A stretch of 64,000 bases of DNA. Source: an uncultured Desulfomicrobiaceae bacterium (GTDB taxonomy: Bacteria; Desulfobacterota; Desulfovibrionia; Desulfovibrionales; Desulfomicrobiaceae). The stretch spans positions 62,001 through 126,000 of the forward strand of contig CALKRN010000007.1 of the NCBI GenBank assembly GCA_937989665.1. The letters are read 5' to 3'. Positions 8,952-17,412 of this stretch are shown here, one piece after another. How positions within the stretch are numbered: the first letter of the stretch is position 1; each line of letters starts with the position of its first letter. The notes below the pieces were generated by a model. The model worked only from the letters and a program-made list of their open reading frames with translations, did not search any database and was not told the origin of the DNA. Made by a program: the position numbers and the translations under genes.

Positions 8952-9197
8952 TCTTTTTTAAAATGACAAGATTATCTCTCCTGACCCAATCACGCTCTTT
9001 TTTCCAGCCTTTCCAGCTCGTTTGACCTACGGATTCAGAACCTTGCAAGCATAGGGATGGCCGCCTCTAATAATCTAACCTCCGAATTTTTTTTATCGAT
9101 GATATCCCTCTCAAGCCCCTGCAATAAGTTTCTTGCCAATCGCGAAGGAATTCGGGTAAAAGAAAAGAAAAATAGTTAGGCAAAAAGGGGTTTCCTC
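8929..9197. other. AT-rich divergent intergenic region
   Basis: About 270 nt between the minus-strand orphan gene and the plus-strand OMP gene, with no gene. It contains runs of A and T and promoter candidates pointing both ways. This is the most AT-rich stretch of the window, which fits a regulated or horizontally acquired promoter region. Confidence 0.5.
9043..9071 (+). promoter_or_regulatory. Sigma-70-like promoter candidate for the OMP/FecR locus
   Basis: TTGCAA and TCTAAT (5 of 6 match to TATAAT) are separated by 17 nt. The predicted transcript would have a leader of about 120 nt before the ATG at 9198. Confidence 0.45.
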
Positions 9198-10682
9198 ATG
9201 CGCGCTCTAGCTGTCATTCTCTTCTTAGGCTTATGCATCATCCCCTCCCTCGCCCTAGCGGCATCGCTGGAAGAAGCCATTCGCCAATACCGGACTGAAA
9301 ATTACGAAGAAGCCTTGGAGATCCTCCGTACTATCCCCGCCGATGGCCCCCAAGGTTCAGTGGCGGCCTTTTACATCGGCCTGACCTTCAAACAAACCGG
9401 TGCGCTCCGACAAGCAGCTGAGTATTTAGAGCGCTCCCTCCGCCTCTCCCCGCGGGTCAATGACGCCTATACCGAACTCACCGATGTCCTCTTGGCCCTG
9501 GGGGATGTGGACGGCGCCGCCCGCATCCTCGAGGAAGCCGAGGCCAACGGCATCCGCTCCGGCGCCCTGTCTTTGCTCCGTGGCCTTGTCCTCGCCCGCC
9601 AGGGCAAGAATGATGCTGCCCGGGCCGCCTTCCTGGAAGCTAAGGCCGCTGACCCACGCCTTGCCCCTCGGGCCGACCTCCAGATCGCCATGCTCGATGT
9701 GGGGGAGCGCCGCTATGCCTCGGCTCGGCAGGCCCTCCAGGCCGTGGCCAATGTGGCCCCAGGAACGGAACTCGCGGAATTTGCCCGTGAATACGACACG
9801 GCCCTGGCCAACCTCATGGCTGCCCATCGCCCATGGCGCTGGACCGCCGGACTCCAGTACCAGTACGATGACAACGTCATTCTCAAACCAAGCAACGACA
9901 TCCCTAGGGGCATCAGCTCCCGCCAAAGCGACACGGCTCTCGTAGGCTCCCTTCGGGCCGACTTCTCTCCTCTTCTCGAAGGACCCTGGACCTTTCTCGG
10001 TCAACTGGCGGCCACCGGGGTGCGCCACGAGAGCATCAACACCCACGACTTCACCTCTCTTTCCCTGGCCCTCATCCCCGGCCGAAGCCTCGGCAGCGGC
10101 ACCCAACTGACCCTTCCGGTGACCGCATCCCACTCCTGGCTCGATGGCCAGCGCTATTCCATCACCCTGGGGGTGCGGCCCACCCTGCTCACCACCCTTG
10201 CCCCAGGGCATCTCTTCCAGGCCGCCCTGGGGATCACCCGCCGCGAGCTCATGGAAGACGCCCTCATGGACGACGAAAACCGTGATGGTTTCATGGGCAC
10301 CGCAGCCCTGGCCTATCTCAAACCCCTAGGCCAAGGCGGCCTGTTCACCCTGGGGGTTGAACTCTCCCGAGATGAAGCCCAGGGGGTCAATTGGCGCAAT
10401 ACCGGCTGGCGCCCCTACGTCTCCATACTCTACCCGCTCACATCCACCCTGAGTGCTTTGGCCAGCGGAGACTTCTCCTTCCAAGACTACGATGGCGAAC
10501 ATACGGTCTTCGAGACCCACCGCAGAGACACAACGACAACGGGCTCTGTGGGACTGATTTGGCGACCGTGGGATTGGGGAAAATGCACCCTGCAGTACAC
10601 CCACGTGGACGCCCAGTCGTCCATCGCCATCTACGAGTACACTCGCAATCTCTATACCCTCGGCTTCGAGGCCTCGTTCTAG
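9198..10682 (+). CDS. TPR-repeat outer-membrane beta-barrel protein
   Basis: A 494-residue protein with a signal peptide (MRALAVILFLGLCIIPSLALA). Residues of about 24-200 are tetratricopeptide-like helical repeats, for example ENYEEALEIL, GALRQAAEYLERSL and GDVDGAARILEEA. From about residue 210 the sequence alternates hydrophobic and polar residues, includes the YDDNV motif typical of DUF560/surface-lipoprotein-assembly-modifier-like barrels, and ends in a terminal Phe preceded by Ser (EASF), as expected of a BAM substrate. I infer an outer-membrane barrel with a periplasmic TPR arm. It lies 9 nt upstream of the FecR-domain gene with an AGGAGG box in the gap, so the two are one operon and the barrel may secrete or display that protein. 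Confidence 0.78.
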   Translation: MRALAVILFLGLCIIPSLALAASLEEAIRQYRTENYEEALEILRTIPADGPQGSVAAFYIGLTFKQTGALRQAAEYLERSLRLSPRVNDAYTELTDVLLALGDVDGAARILEEAEANGIRSGALSLLRGLVLARQGKNDAARAAFLEAKAADPRLAPRADLQIAMLDVGERRYASARQALQAVANVAPGTELAEFAREYDTALANLMAAHRPWRWTAGLQYQYDDNVILKPSNDIPRGISSRQSDTALVGSLRADFSPLLEGPWTFLGQLAATGVRHESINTHDFTSLSLALIPGRSLGSGTQLTLPVTASHSWLDGQRYSITLGVRPTLLTTLAPGHLFQAALGITRRELMEDALMDDENRDGFMGTAALAYLKPLGQGGLFTLGVELSRDEAQGVNWRNTGWRPYVSILYPLTSTLSALASGDFSFQDYDGEHTVFETHRRDTTTTGSVGLIWRPWDWGKCTLQYTHVDAQSSIAIYEYTRNLYTLGFEASF

Positions 10683-10691
10683 GAGGTCCCC

Positions 10692-13600
10692 ATGCGTTCC
10701 CTCACCATCATCCTCTTTCTTGCCTTGCTCGTCCCCTCGGCCTTTGCTGCGCCGGTAGGGCGCATCACCGCCCTGGAAGGCATCGTGGACGTGCTGCGCA
10801 ACGGCACCACCCCCGGAACGCCTGCCCAGATAGGGATGCCGGTGGACGAAGGCGACATGATCCGCACCAAGAGTAATTCCAAGGCGCAGATCACCTTTAT
10901 AGACGGCAATGTCCTCAACATTGGCCAGCGCTCGCGCCTGGATATCCGCCAATACCGCACCGATGGAGCGCGCAGCTTCGAACTGCCCCGCGGCAAGGCC
11001 GAGGCCGTCGTCGACCCACAAACCGTCAAAGGCATCTCTCTCGAAGGCCGCCAGGCCTTTGAAATCCGCACCCCCAATGCCGTGGCTGGGGTGCGCGGAA
11101 CCCGCTACATTACCTGGAAAGAAGGCTCGACGTCGTACGTCCTCGTGCTCGATGGCCGGGTGGAGGTCTCCAACCCGGCCTTCCCCGACCAGAAAATAAT
11201 TGTGGAGGCTGGCCAAATCGTTGCCGTGCCCGAGGAAGCCCCGCCGAGTGCGCCACAACCCGCCACCGAGCAGCAAATCCAAAAAAACCAGCAGGATACA
11301 ACGGTCGGCGGTGGAACGGCCACGGGCGGTTCTCCTGGCAACACGGCCGGCGGCGGGAATGCGCCTGCAGGAGGTGGAGGTGCCACCAGCACCCCAGGCC
11401 CAGGGGCGGATGCGCCTGGAGGCGGGCTTCTCGCCGCAGGAAATCCCCCAGCGGGCGATGGCGAACCCCCAACTCCAGGGGCAGCCATGCTCCCTCTCGC
11501 TGGGGAGGGGACTCCTCAAGTCTTCGAAGGGGCCACCCAGGTGACGACCCAGACCCTGGTGGTCATCCCCATCACCGAAAATGCGCCCATCCTCATCGCC
11601 GAGGCCACCACGCCGCCCGAGCCGGAGATTCAGCCCGAGCCCCAGCCCGAGCCGGAGATTCAGCCCGAGCCCCAGCCCGAGCCGGAGATTCAGCCCGAGC
11701 CCCAGCCCGAGCCGCAGCCCGAGCCGCAGCCCGAGCCCCAGCCCGAGCCCCAGCCTGACCCTGGCCCGCCGTCGTCCCCTGATCCAGGTGGTGACCCGGG
11801 CGGCGGTGGTGGTGGCGGCGGTGGTGGTGGCGGCGGCGGTGGTGGCGGCGGTGGCGGCGGCGGTTCCTCCGACACCACCCCCCCCGTGTTTGGCTCGGCC
11901 ACGGTCAAGGCCATCCCCGGGTCGGTCCATCTCCTCTATACCGTCGCGGTCTCCGACCCAGAGAGCGGGGTGGCCAGTGTCGAGTATCGAGTGAACAACG
12001 GGACATGGGAGAACGCGACGCCGGGCACTGGCGGCACCTATACGGCCAACATCCCGGCCGATGCCAACACCTTCTATTCCATCGAATTCCTCGCCACCAA
12101 CAATGCAGGACTCTCGACGGATCCAACGGAAGTCGGACCGGCCAATCCCCTCAAACCGATATATGCATCCCTGCCGCAGGGCCTCGTCTGTGCCGGGGGC
12201 ACGCCAGCATACTTTAGCGGCCACGCCGCGGGGGTGGAGTTTCGAACCGTCCAGGGGACGGCCGAGCTCACTTCCTCGCCTGATGGCGCCGCTGTCAATG
12301 GCACCCAACTCTTCGGTGGGGGGTATGAAACTGACTATGGCTGGACCTTCAACGCCTTCACCTCAAGCCAGCCCTCCGGGCCAGGCAATGCCACGTACAC
12401 GGTGGATACTCTGCATATCCTGACATCAACCCATTGGTGGGAAGCCCCCTCCGGGAGCATCCTGACCGCAACCTTGGACAGCACTTCCGCCATCACAGAC
12501 ATCGATATCAGCGGAAATTTCCAGGTCACCCCCCTCACCCACTTTGCCCAAGGTTCAGATTCAGGGTTATGGATTGTCTTCTCCCTCGGCGGCTGGGATA
12601 CGACGAGCCCATGGTACAACCCCACGCCGATCCCGCCCTATCACCCGGTGGTGCTGCTCGGATCCTTGGACAACCTTACCCCAAGGACCTGGCGAAGCAC
12701 CTTTTCCGGGGCAGCCGCAGGCCCTTTTTCTTCTGCCAATTATGTCGGCTTTGCCGGCGGCTGGCTAGCCGAGCGAACTAGTCCTAATACCTATAACCTC
12801 CGGACCAATCTCTGGGCGATCTATGCCGATCCCCTCGGGAATATCGGCATCCTCAAGGGCGCGCTCGGCGGGGCCGGGGAAGACAACATCCTCGAATCGG
12901 TCCTCATGGTAGATGCCGCAGGTGGATTCCAGCAAGCCGTGCCCCTGGATTTCTATAATGGTACGGTGTCGTTAGATAGTACAACATTCTCAAAGACAGG
13001 CATCTCTGGCGTTGGTACGATTGGTTCTGGAAGCATCCCTTCTGCAACGTTCTCCGCAATAAAGCAAAACGATTCGCACTTCCCCGACGCAGGGGTGGGA
13101 TACATCACCGCCCAGGGGACTGCGAATGCGAGCAGCCTCTCCGGATACACCAACAGCGCGATCGTCTCTTTTGCGTCTTCTTCTGGACTCGATCTCATCT
13201 CCGGACAGATGGACGGGACCTTCTATCCTACCGTTTTCCTCGGCCAAGGAATTGTCAAAAACGCCATCGAAGGGATGACCCATTCTGCCTTTGTGGTGGT
13301 CGGATCGTCCCCCAGCACCGGGATCTTTGTCGGCGAAACTGTGGGCACCTTTGACCCAACGGCCACTCCCAATCCGACATGGCAGACCGTTGCCATCGGC
13401 CCCTGGATGGAGACCACGGCCTATCTGAACTTGGTCACAAGCGATGCCGCAAAACTCACCGCCCTCGGAGTCCCTGCGTACGCAGTCGGGACCACAACGC
13501 TCAGCGGTGGTGACACCAACTTCTCGGTATCGCTCCAGAACGTCCAATTCCTCGCTCCCGCGAGCGGCTCCCCCCCCACGCTCTGGGCCACTGGAAGCGT

Positions 13601-13859
13601 GAGCGGGACATTCCAAACCGGTCATCCCATCATCGGCACAACAACGGTGCCCCTCACAGGCGGCAGTCTGACGCACATCAACTTCACCCCTCAATACTGG
13701 GAATCCAACCAATGGTCTGCTTCCATCACGAGCAGTGGTACTGTGGGGCCCCTTAGCAGCTTCACGATTGACGCCATGCACGGCGTGGCGGCGGGGACGT
13801 ATGAAGACACCTCCCTCACCTTTTCCGGCACGGCGGCAGGAGGAGTCCAAGCCCACTAG
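10692..13859 (+). CDS. Large exported FecR-domain surface protein
   Basis: A 1055-residue protein with an N-terminal signal peptide ending near AFAAP. A FecR domain spans about residues 23-170 ([34 protein letters not shown]). Because a cleavable signal precedes this domain and no cytoplasmic anti-sigma region exists, it is probably not a classical sigma regulator. It then has a Gly/Pro/Ala-rich linker, a Pro-Glu-Gln repeat at about 305-355, a run of 22 Gly at about 370-391, an Ig/FN3-like module at about 395-485 ([23 protein letters not shown]), and a long Thr/Ser/Gly-rich, beta-type C-terminal half. I infer a surface adhesin or exoprotein dependent on the upstream barrel. A hairpin follows 70 nt after the stop. 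Confidence 0.75.
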   Translation: MRSLTIILFLALLVPSAFAAPVGRITALEGIVDVLRNGTTPGTPAQIGMPVDEGDMIRTKSNSKAQITFIDGNVLNIGQRSRLDIRQYRTDGARSFELPRGKAEAVVDPQTVKGISLEGRQAFEIRTPNAVAGVRGTRYITWKEGSTSYVLVLDGRVEVSNPAFPDQKIIVEAGQIVAVPEEAPPSAPQPATEQQIQKNQQDTTVGGGTATGGSPGNTAGGGNAPAGGGGATSTPGPGADAPGGGLLAAGNPPAGDGEPPTPGAAMLPLAGEGTPQVFEGATQVTTQTLVVIPITENAPILIAEATTPPEPEIQPEPQPEPEIQPEPQPEPEIQPEPQPEPQPEPQPEPQPEPQPDPGPPSSPDPGGDPGGGGGGGGGGGGGGGGGGGGGGSSDTTPPVFGSATVKAIPGSVHLLYTVAVSDPESGVASVEYRVNNGTWENATPGTGGTYTANIPADANTFYSIEFLATNNAGLSTDPTEVGPANPLKPIYASLPQGLVCAGGTPAYFSGHAAGVEFRTVQGTAELTSSPDGAAVNGTQLFGGGYETDYGWTFNAFTSSQPSGPGNATYTVDTLHILTSTHWWEAPSGSILTATLDSTSAITDIDISGNFQVTPLTHFAQGSDSGLWIVFSLGGWDTTSPWYNPTPIPPYHPVVLLGSLDNLTPRTWRSTFSGAAAGPFSSANYVGFAGGWLAERTSPNTYNLRTNLWAIYADPLGNIGILKGALGGAGEDNILESVLMVDAAGGFQQAVPLDFYNGTVSLDSTTFSKTGISGVGTIGSGSIPSATFSAIKQNDSHFPDAGVGYITAQGTANASSLSGYTNSAIVSFASSSGLDLISGQMDGTFYPTVFLGQGIVKNAIEGMTHSAFVVVGSSPSTGIFVGETVGTFDPTATPNPTWQTVAIGPWMETTAYLNLVTSDAAKLTALGVPAYAVGTTTLSGGDTNFSVSLQNVQFLAPASGSPPTLWATGSVSGTFQTGHPIIGTTTVPLTGGSLTHINFTPQYWESNQWSASITSSGTVGPLSSFTIDAMHGVAAGTYEDTSLTFSGTAAGGVQAH
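11611..11760 (+). repeat. In-frame 30-nt tandem repeat encoding Pro-Glu-Gln array
   Basis: Units at 11641-11670 and 11671-11700 are identical, the unit at 11611-11640 is a near copy, and 6- and 12-nt derivatives continue to about 11760. Each full unit encodes a ten-residue [10 protein letters not shown]-type block. Such repeats commonly change length by slippage; here the unit is a multiple of three, so changes would alter linker length without breaking the frame. Confidence 0.85.
11799..11864 (+). repeat. Poly-glycine tract (22 Gly codons)
   Basis: An uninterrupted GGN run of 22 codons using only GGC and GGT in a mixed order. It forms a flexible hinge between the Pro-rich stalk and the Ig-like module of the FecR-domain protein. 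It could also vary in length by slippage. Confidence 0.85.
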
Positions 13860-13930
13860 GAGCTCCAGGTCCCGCCGAGGGCGGAAGGGGAACCTGTCCC
13901 CCGAGGCGCCTCGCCCGGACGATGCACATC

Positions 13931-13954
13931 CAACCGCCCCGAATGGGGCGGTTG
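13931..13954. terminator. Hairpin after the FecR-domain gene
   Basis: A perfect 10-bp inverted repeat, CAACCGCCCC, with a GAAT loop, 71 nt after the stop. It is followed by GCGTGTTGTGG, which is only weakly T-rich. It lies between convergent transcription units and is the probable end of the OMP/FecR operon. Confidence 0.65.
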
Positions 13955-14507
13955 GCGTGTTGTGGGGGAGCGTGTCTGGAGACGTCCGTATGGCGGGGTA
14001 GTCAGGGCTTCTTAACGCGGCGAGAAGAATGAGGCGTCGTTATGCGGCGGGGTCTCCGAGGCCCTGGGCCAAGGCGTTGGCCTCCAGGGGTTTTCCCGTG
14101 AGGAGCAGGCCTCCACTGAGAGCGAGCCCCCCCTGAGAGGGAGCCTCCACCGAGTAGGCATCCACCGAGAGCGAGCGCCCAGTTCGGCAAAGCGGGCGTC
14201 CACAATGCCTCCCACGGCCGGCAGGCAGCCCATCCCTGCCAAATGGCATGGGTAAAAAACCGCTCTGCCCGCGCACGTGGGCCGCCGCGACCTCGCGTTC
14301 ACGAGAGTTCCTGGCCTCCCACCAGGGCTCCCCTGTGAGCAAGTCATCCACCGCCGACGCCAAGCGCGGTCCCAGGTCACGAACAAAGCAGCCCGCACAG
14401 GCTGATCATGGACGCATCGCCTGCTCTGGCAGCGTGGCGCCGGGGACGGCGGTCTTCTCGCCATGGCAGCATAGCGCCGGGGACGGCGGTCTTCTCGCCG
14501 CTGTGGG
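13955..14507. repeat. Gene-poor region with two locus-specific repeat pairs
   Basis: About 550 nt between the FecR-domain gene and the hsp20 pair. Direct copies of TCCACYGAGAGCGAGC occur at 14112-14130 and 14161-14179, with a third partial copy at 14146. A 36-nt unit is tandemly repeated at 14427-14462 and 14464-14499 with two mismatches and one base between the copies. The unit contains the GCCG-GGGA-CGGC dyad. Several overlapping reading frames exist here, but none shows recognisable protein sequence or a ribosome-binding site. Confidence 0.7.
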
Positions 14508-14864
14508 CTAGTCGTCGGCCCCTTCCACCGGGATGGTGCGCTGGGCGCCCTGACCGGCCTTAGGGAGGAGGACCTCCAATTGGCCATGACGGAACACGGC
14601 GCGGATCCCCTCGCGGGCCACGGTATCGGCCACCGTAAAGGTACGGGTCCACTCCACATCGCCAAACTCCAGGTGGAGGGGCTTACAGCCTGGGTCACGG
14701 GGCAGTTGGGCACGGCCGCGGACGACGATTTCTGCCCCGCGCAGCTCGACGCTGAGGGCCTCCCGCGGGACGCCCGGGAGGTCGAGGATAAGGAGAAAGG
14801 CATCGGGCAGTTCAATGATGTCTGTGGCCGGCCGGCCTTGGGGCATGGGCATGGGTTCCATCAT
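14508..14864 (-). CDS. Hsp20/alpha-crystallin small heat-shock protein (second)
   Basis: A 118-residue small heat-shock chaperone that binds unfolding proteins without ATP. The alpha-crystallin core is visible: LDLPGVPREALSVEL, the VRGRAQ strand, and the C-terminal IRAVFRHGQLEVLLPKA block ending in the IP motif (RTIPVE) at the tail. The start overlaps the stop of the upstream hsp20 gene (ATGA), so both are one operon. Its N-terminal arm is very short, which would favour mixed assembly with the partner rather than large homo-oligomers; that is inference. Confidence 0.9.
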   Translation of the reverse strand: MMEPMPMPQGRPATDIIELPDAFLLILDLPGVPREALSVELRGAEIVVRGRAQLPRDPGCKPLHLEFGDVEWTRTFTVADTVAREGIRAVFRHGQLEVLLPKAGQGAQRTIPVEGADD

Positions 14865-15271
14865 GAGGCCTCCACCGGGATGCGGCGCAAGCTCACGGTG
14901 TACGCCTTTTTGGGCAAAGTCACGGTGAGGATGCCATGGCGCAGGCTGGCGCGCACCCCACCGGCATCCACCGGGGTCTCCACCGTGATCACCCGTTGGA
15001 ACGGCCCTACTGGGCGTTCCTGGCGAAAGTACCGGCCAGGCTCGGCCTGACGCTCCCCACGAATAACAAGGGACTTTTCCTGAAAATGGACCTCTACAGC
15101 CTCTGGGGGTACCCCGGGCAAGGCGGCACTCACGAGGAGGGCGTCATCGGTCTCCTCCACGTTAACCGGGGGGAAGGCGTGAGGCCGCTGGCGGGCAGAA
15201 GTATGCCAGAGGGCGTCCACGAGCTGATCCAAGGCATCAAAATCACTCCAAGCACGGACATCGATGACCAT
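14861..15271 (-). CDS. Hsp20/alpha-crystallin small heat-shock protein (first)
   Basis: A 136-residue small heat-shock protein. The alpha-crystallin domain runs from about residue 35: VNVEETDDALLVSAALPGVPPEAVEV, the LVIRGER strand, FQRVITVETPVD and GVRASLRHGILTVTLPK. It ends with the conserved RRIPV tail motif. It is the first gene of a two-gene hsp20 operon and lies 20 nt downstream of the ydcF-like gene on the same strand, so stress control could come from its own or from that upstream promoter. Tandem divergent Hsp20 paralogues are common in anaerobic deltaproteobacteria. Confidence 0.92.
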   Translation of the reverse strand: MVIDVRAWSDFDALDQLVDALWHTSARQRPHAFPPVNVEETDDALLVSAALPGVPPEAVEVHFQEKSLVIRGERQAEPGRYFRQERPVGPFQRVITVETPVDAGGVRASLRHGILTVTLPKKAYTVSLRRIPVEAS

Positions 15272-15291
15272 ACAACCTCCTTCGGAAACTC

Positions 15292-16128
15292 CTAGCGAGG
15301 AAGAGAAGGCGATGCAAGGGGGGAAGGCCCTTCTTGAGCATCCATCCCCCGCAAGACCTCCAAGAGGCGGGCCTTTCCCGTGATCCCGGCCCAGAGGATG
15401 CCCAGGTATTCGTGCAAGGCGCGGTGGCAGGCCAGTACATGGCTGGCGTAGGGCAAAAACGGCAGGGCATCCGGGGAAAAGGTCTCAAAGGCCGCCGGGG
15501 CAGGGATAGGGGTAAGGCCTTGGCCCTTGGCGAGGAGCACGGCCCGGGGCATATGGGTGGCCGAGGTCACCAGCACCCATGGTTCCCGGCGTACGATGCG
15601 GGCAATGGCGGCCAGCTGCTGGGGAGTATCCAGGGACTCCTCCTCTCTGACTATGCGATTGGCCTCAAGACCAAGGCTTACCGCGGCCTCGGCCAGGACC
15701 TGGGCATGAGAGCTCCCGCCGCTGGGGCTGCCGCCGGTCACCACGAGCCGGGCTTGCGGGGCATGGCGAACGAGCCGCAGGGCCTCTGTCAGGCGAGCAA
15801 TGGCCACAGTATCGAGGCGGCCAAGGGCTGGTCGCTTGGCATCGCCATCATGAGCGCTTCCCAGAACCACAATCCAGCGCACTTGGGCCAAGCGAGGGTC
15901 CGTGGAATGAAGCGGGGCGAACGCACGCTGCAACGGGGCCACGAACCACGCCGCCACCGGCGCCAGGCCAGCGGCGAAGACAATGGCGGCGGCAAGTACA
16001 AAGGGGGCCACGGCCCGCTTGGGTCGGCCCACAAGGGCCAGCACAAGCCCCCAGAGGGAAAGCAAAGCACTTGCCCCGAGGGGCATGAGGACCTGGCCGA
16101 GGACACGCTTGGTCCAGTACCCTACCAC
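15292..16128 (-). CDS. YdcF/ElyC-like DUF218 envelope protein
   Basis: A 278-residue protein. The N-terminus has two hydrophobic segments (about residues 12-30 and 33-55) followed by a DUF218 domain: WIVVLGSAHD, RLTEALRLVRHAPQARLVVTGGSPSGG, an ESLDTPQQ motif and WVLVTSATHMPRA. E. coli ElyC and YdcF belong to this family; ElyC affects peptidoglycan and enterobacterial common antigen lipid-carrier metabolism. I choose the GTG start at 16128 because a perfect AGGAGG box lies 6 nt upstream and the protein then begins VVGYWTKRVLGQVLMPL, as ElyC relatives do. The longer frame runs through a terminator and a repeat. Confidence 0.85.
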   Translation of the reverse strand: MVGYWTKRVLGQVLMPLGASALLSLWGLVLALVGRPKRAVAPFVLAAAIVFAAGLAPVAAWFVAPLQRAFAPLHSTDPRLAQVRWIVVLGSAHDGDAKRPALGRLDTVAIARLTEALRLVRHAPQARLVVTGGSPSGGSSHAQVLAEAAVSLGLEANRIVREEESLDTPQQLAAIARIVRREPWVLVTSATHMPRAVLLAKGQGLTPIPAPAAFETFSPDALPFLPYASHVLACHRALHEYLGILWAGITGKARLLEVLRGMDAQEGPSPLASPSLPR

Positions 16129-16148
16129 CGACGCCCTCCTCTGGAGAC

Positions 16149-16182
16149 AAAAAGCGCCCTGGTGCAAAAACACCCAGGGCGC
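16149..16182 (-). terminator. Rho-independent terminator after aroC
   Basis: On the minus strand, a GCGCCCTGG stem pairs with CCAGGGCGC across an 11-nt loop and is directly followed by TTTTT (complement at 16149-16153). It lies downstream of aroC and just upstream of the ydcF-like gene, so it probably separates the glgP-tlyA-trmH-aroC transcript from that gene. Confidence 0.85.
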
Positions 16183-16197
16183 GGTGGCCAGGCCCTC

Positions 16198-16305
16198 TTC
16201 GGGAAGTCCCAAAGGCCACAAACCTGGCCGGCCAGCGTGCCCGCCTGCCCCCGGTCGCGACGCTGGCCCAGTTTCGGGACGTCCCAAAGGCCACAAACCT
16301 GGCCG
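16198..16305. repeat. Paired 33-nt direct repeat with two dyads
   Basis: Copies at 16198-16230 and 16273-16305 match at 32 of 33 positions and are 75 nt apart. The second copy carries a perfect GGGACGTCCC palindrome, which the first copy holds with one change. Both carry GGCCA-CAAACC-TGGCC, a 5-bp stem-loop. The pair lies between the aroC stop and the aroC terminator, so it would be in the aroC 3' untranslated RNA. Confidence 0.8.
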
Positions 16306-16338
16306 ACCTCCCTTTCCATTTCATACGCCCCCTAGCCC

Positions 16339-17412
16339 CTAGGGCCCTGCTCCCCAGGGCCGCATCCGCCGCTGCAGGAGGAGAAAATCCGCCAGGGTGA
16401 GGCAGACCATGGCCCGCAGCACGGGCACAATGCGCGGGATGGCGCAGATATCGTGCCGGCCAGCGATGCGGATCTCGCGCTCCTGGCCATCTCTACCTCG
16501 CGTGCGCTGCGGCAGGGCGATGGAGGGGATGGGCTTAATCGCCGTACGCACAACAATGTCCTGCCCCGTGGAGATGCCTGCAAGGATGCCGCCAGCATGG
16601 TTGGAGGCAAACCCCTCGGCGGTGATGGGGTCGTTGTTTTCGCTCCCTCGACGACGGGCAGCGGCAAAACCGGCACCGATCTCGACGCCTTTTACTGCCC
16701 CGACACTCATGAGGGCAGCAGCCAGGCGGGCATCGAGCTTGTCAAAGACCGGCTCTCCAAGTCCTGGGGGCACACCGGTGGCCACCACCTCGACGATACC
16801 GCCAAGGGTATCGCCGGCAGCGCGTACCTTCGCCACCAAGGCCTCCCAGGCTGGCACCACCGCTGGGTCTGCGGCAAAAAAGGGTCGATCCCAGGCCCCC
16901 TCCAAATCCCGAGCCACTGTGGGGATACCGCCGAGCTCCACGGCAGCCGCGGCAACAGTGATCCCCACGGTCTCGAGAATGGCCGCAGCGATGGCGCCGC
17001 CCGCCACCCGGGCCACGGTCTCGCGGCCCGAGGCCCGGCCACCGCCTCGATGGTCGCGGCAACCATATTTGGCCTGGTAGGTGACATCCCCATGCCCTGG
17101 CCGGAAGACCTCGGCCAAGGCGTCATAATCCCCGGAACGCTGGTTGCGGTTTTCAATGAGGAAGGCAATGGGCGTACCTGTGGTCTTTCCGTCAAAGACG
17201 CCGGAGAGCAGCTGCACCTCGTCGGGCTCGTGGCGGGTGGTGGCGGCCAGTCCTCCCTGACCAGGCCGCCGGCGATGGAGGTCGCGCTGGATGCGCGCTG
17301 CATCCAGGGGAATGCCTGGAGGACAGCCATCAAGGACCCCGCCGAGGGCCGGGCCATGGGATTCACCAAAGGTCGTCAGACGCAAGACCACACCAAAGCT
17401 ACTGCCGGCCAT
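16339..17412 (-). CDS. aroC: Chorismate synthase
   Basis: Converts 5-enolpyruvylshikimate-3-phosphate to chorismate, the last step of the common aromatic pathway, using reduced FMN. Signatures are FGVVLRLTTFGESHG near the N-terminus, YRPGHGDVTY-type sequence (FRPGHGDVTYQAKYG), RGGGRASGRETVARVAGGA, and RTAIKPIPSI toward the C-terminus. The ATG at 17412 is chosen because GGAGG lies 6 nt upstream and family members begin at this point; an in-frame ATG five codons earlier is less likely. It overlaps the end of trmH by 14 nt. Length of 357 residues is normal. Confidence 0.96.
   Translation of the reverse strand: MAGSSFGVVLRLTTFGESHGPALGGVLDGCPPGIPLDAARIQRDLHRRRPGQGGLAATTRHEPDEVQLLSGVFDGKTTGTPIAFLIENRNQRSGDYDALAEVFRPGHGDVTYQAKYGCRDHRGGGRASGRETVARVAGGAIAAAILETVGITVAAAAVELGGIPTVARDLEGAWDRPFFAADPAVVPAWEALVAKVRAAGDTLGGIVEVVATGVPPGLGEPVFDKLDARLAAALMSVGAVKGVEIGAGFAAARRRGSENNDPITAEGFASNHAGGILAGISTGQDIVVRTAIKPIPSIALPQRTRGRDGQEREIRIAGRHDICAIPRIVPVLRAMVCLTLADFLLLQRRMRPWGAGP

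Noticed and set aside
10326-12308. Long minus-strand reading frame (660 codons) opposite the FecR-domain gene
   Set aside because: It is the antisense of a low-complexity, GC-rich gene; the translation is repetitive Gly/Arg/Leu and lacks any ribosome-binding site. The plus-strand frame has a signal peptide and recognisable domains.
14040-14363. Possible small gene on the minus strand
   Set aside because: No ribosome-binding site, no recognisable sequence, and it overlaps short repeats. It may be an old gene remnant but this is not supportable.
16129-16296. Longer N-terminus for the YdcF-like protein
   Set aside because: It would translate the aroC terminator and the repeat pair; the GTG at 16128 has a perfect AGGAGG at 6 nt.
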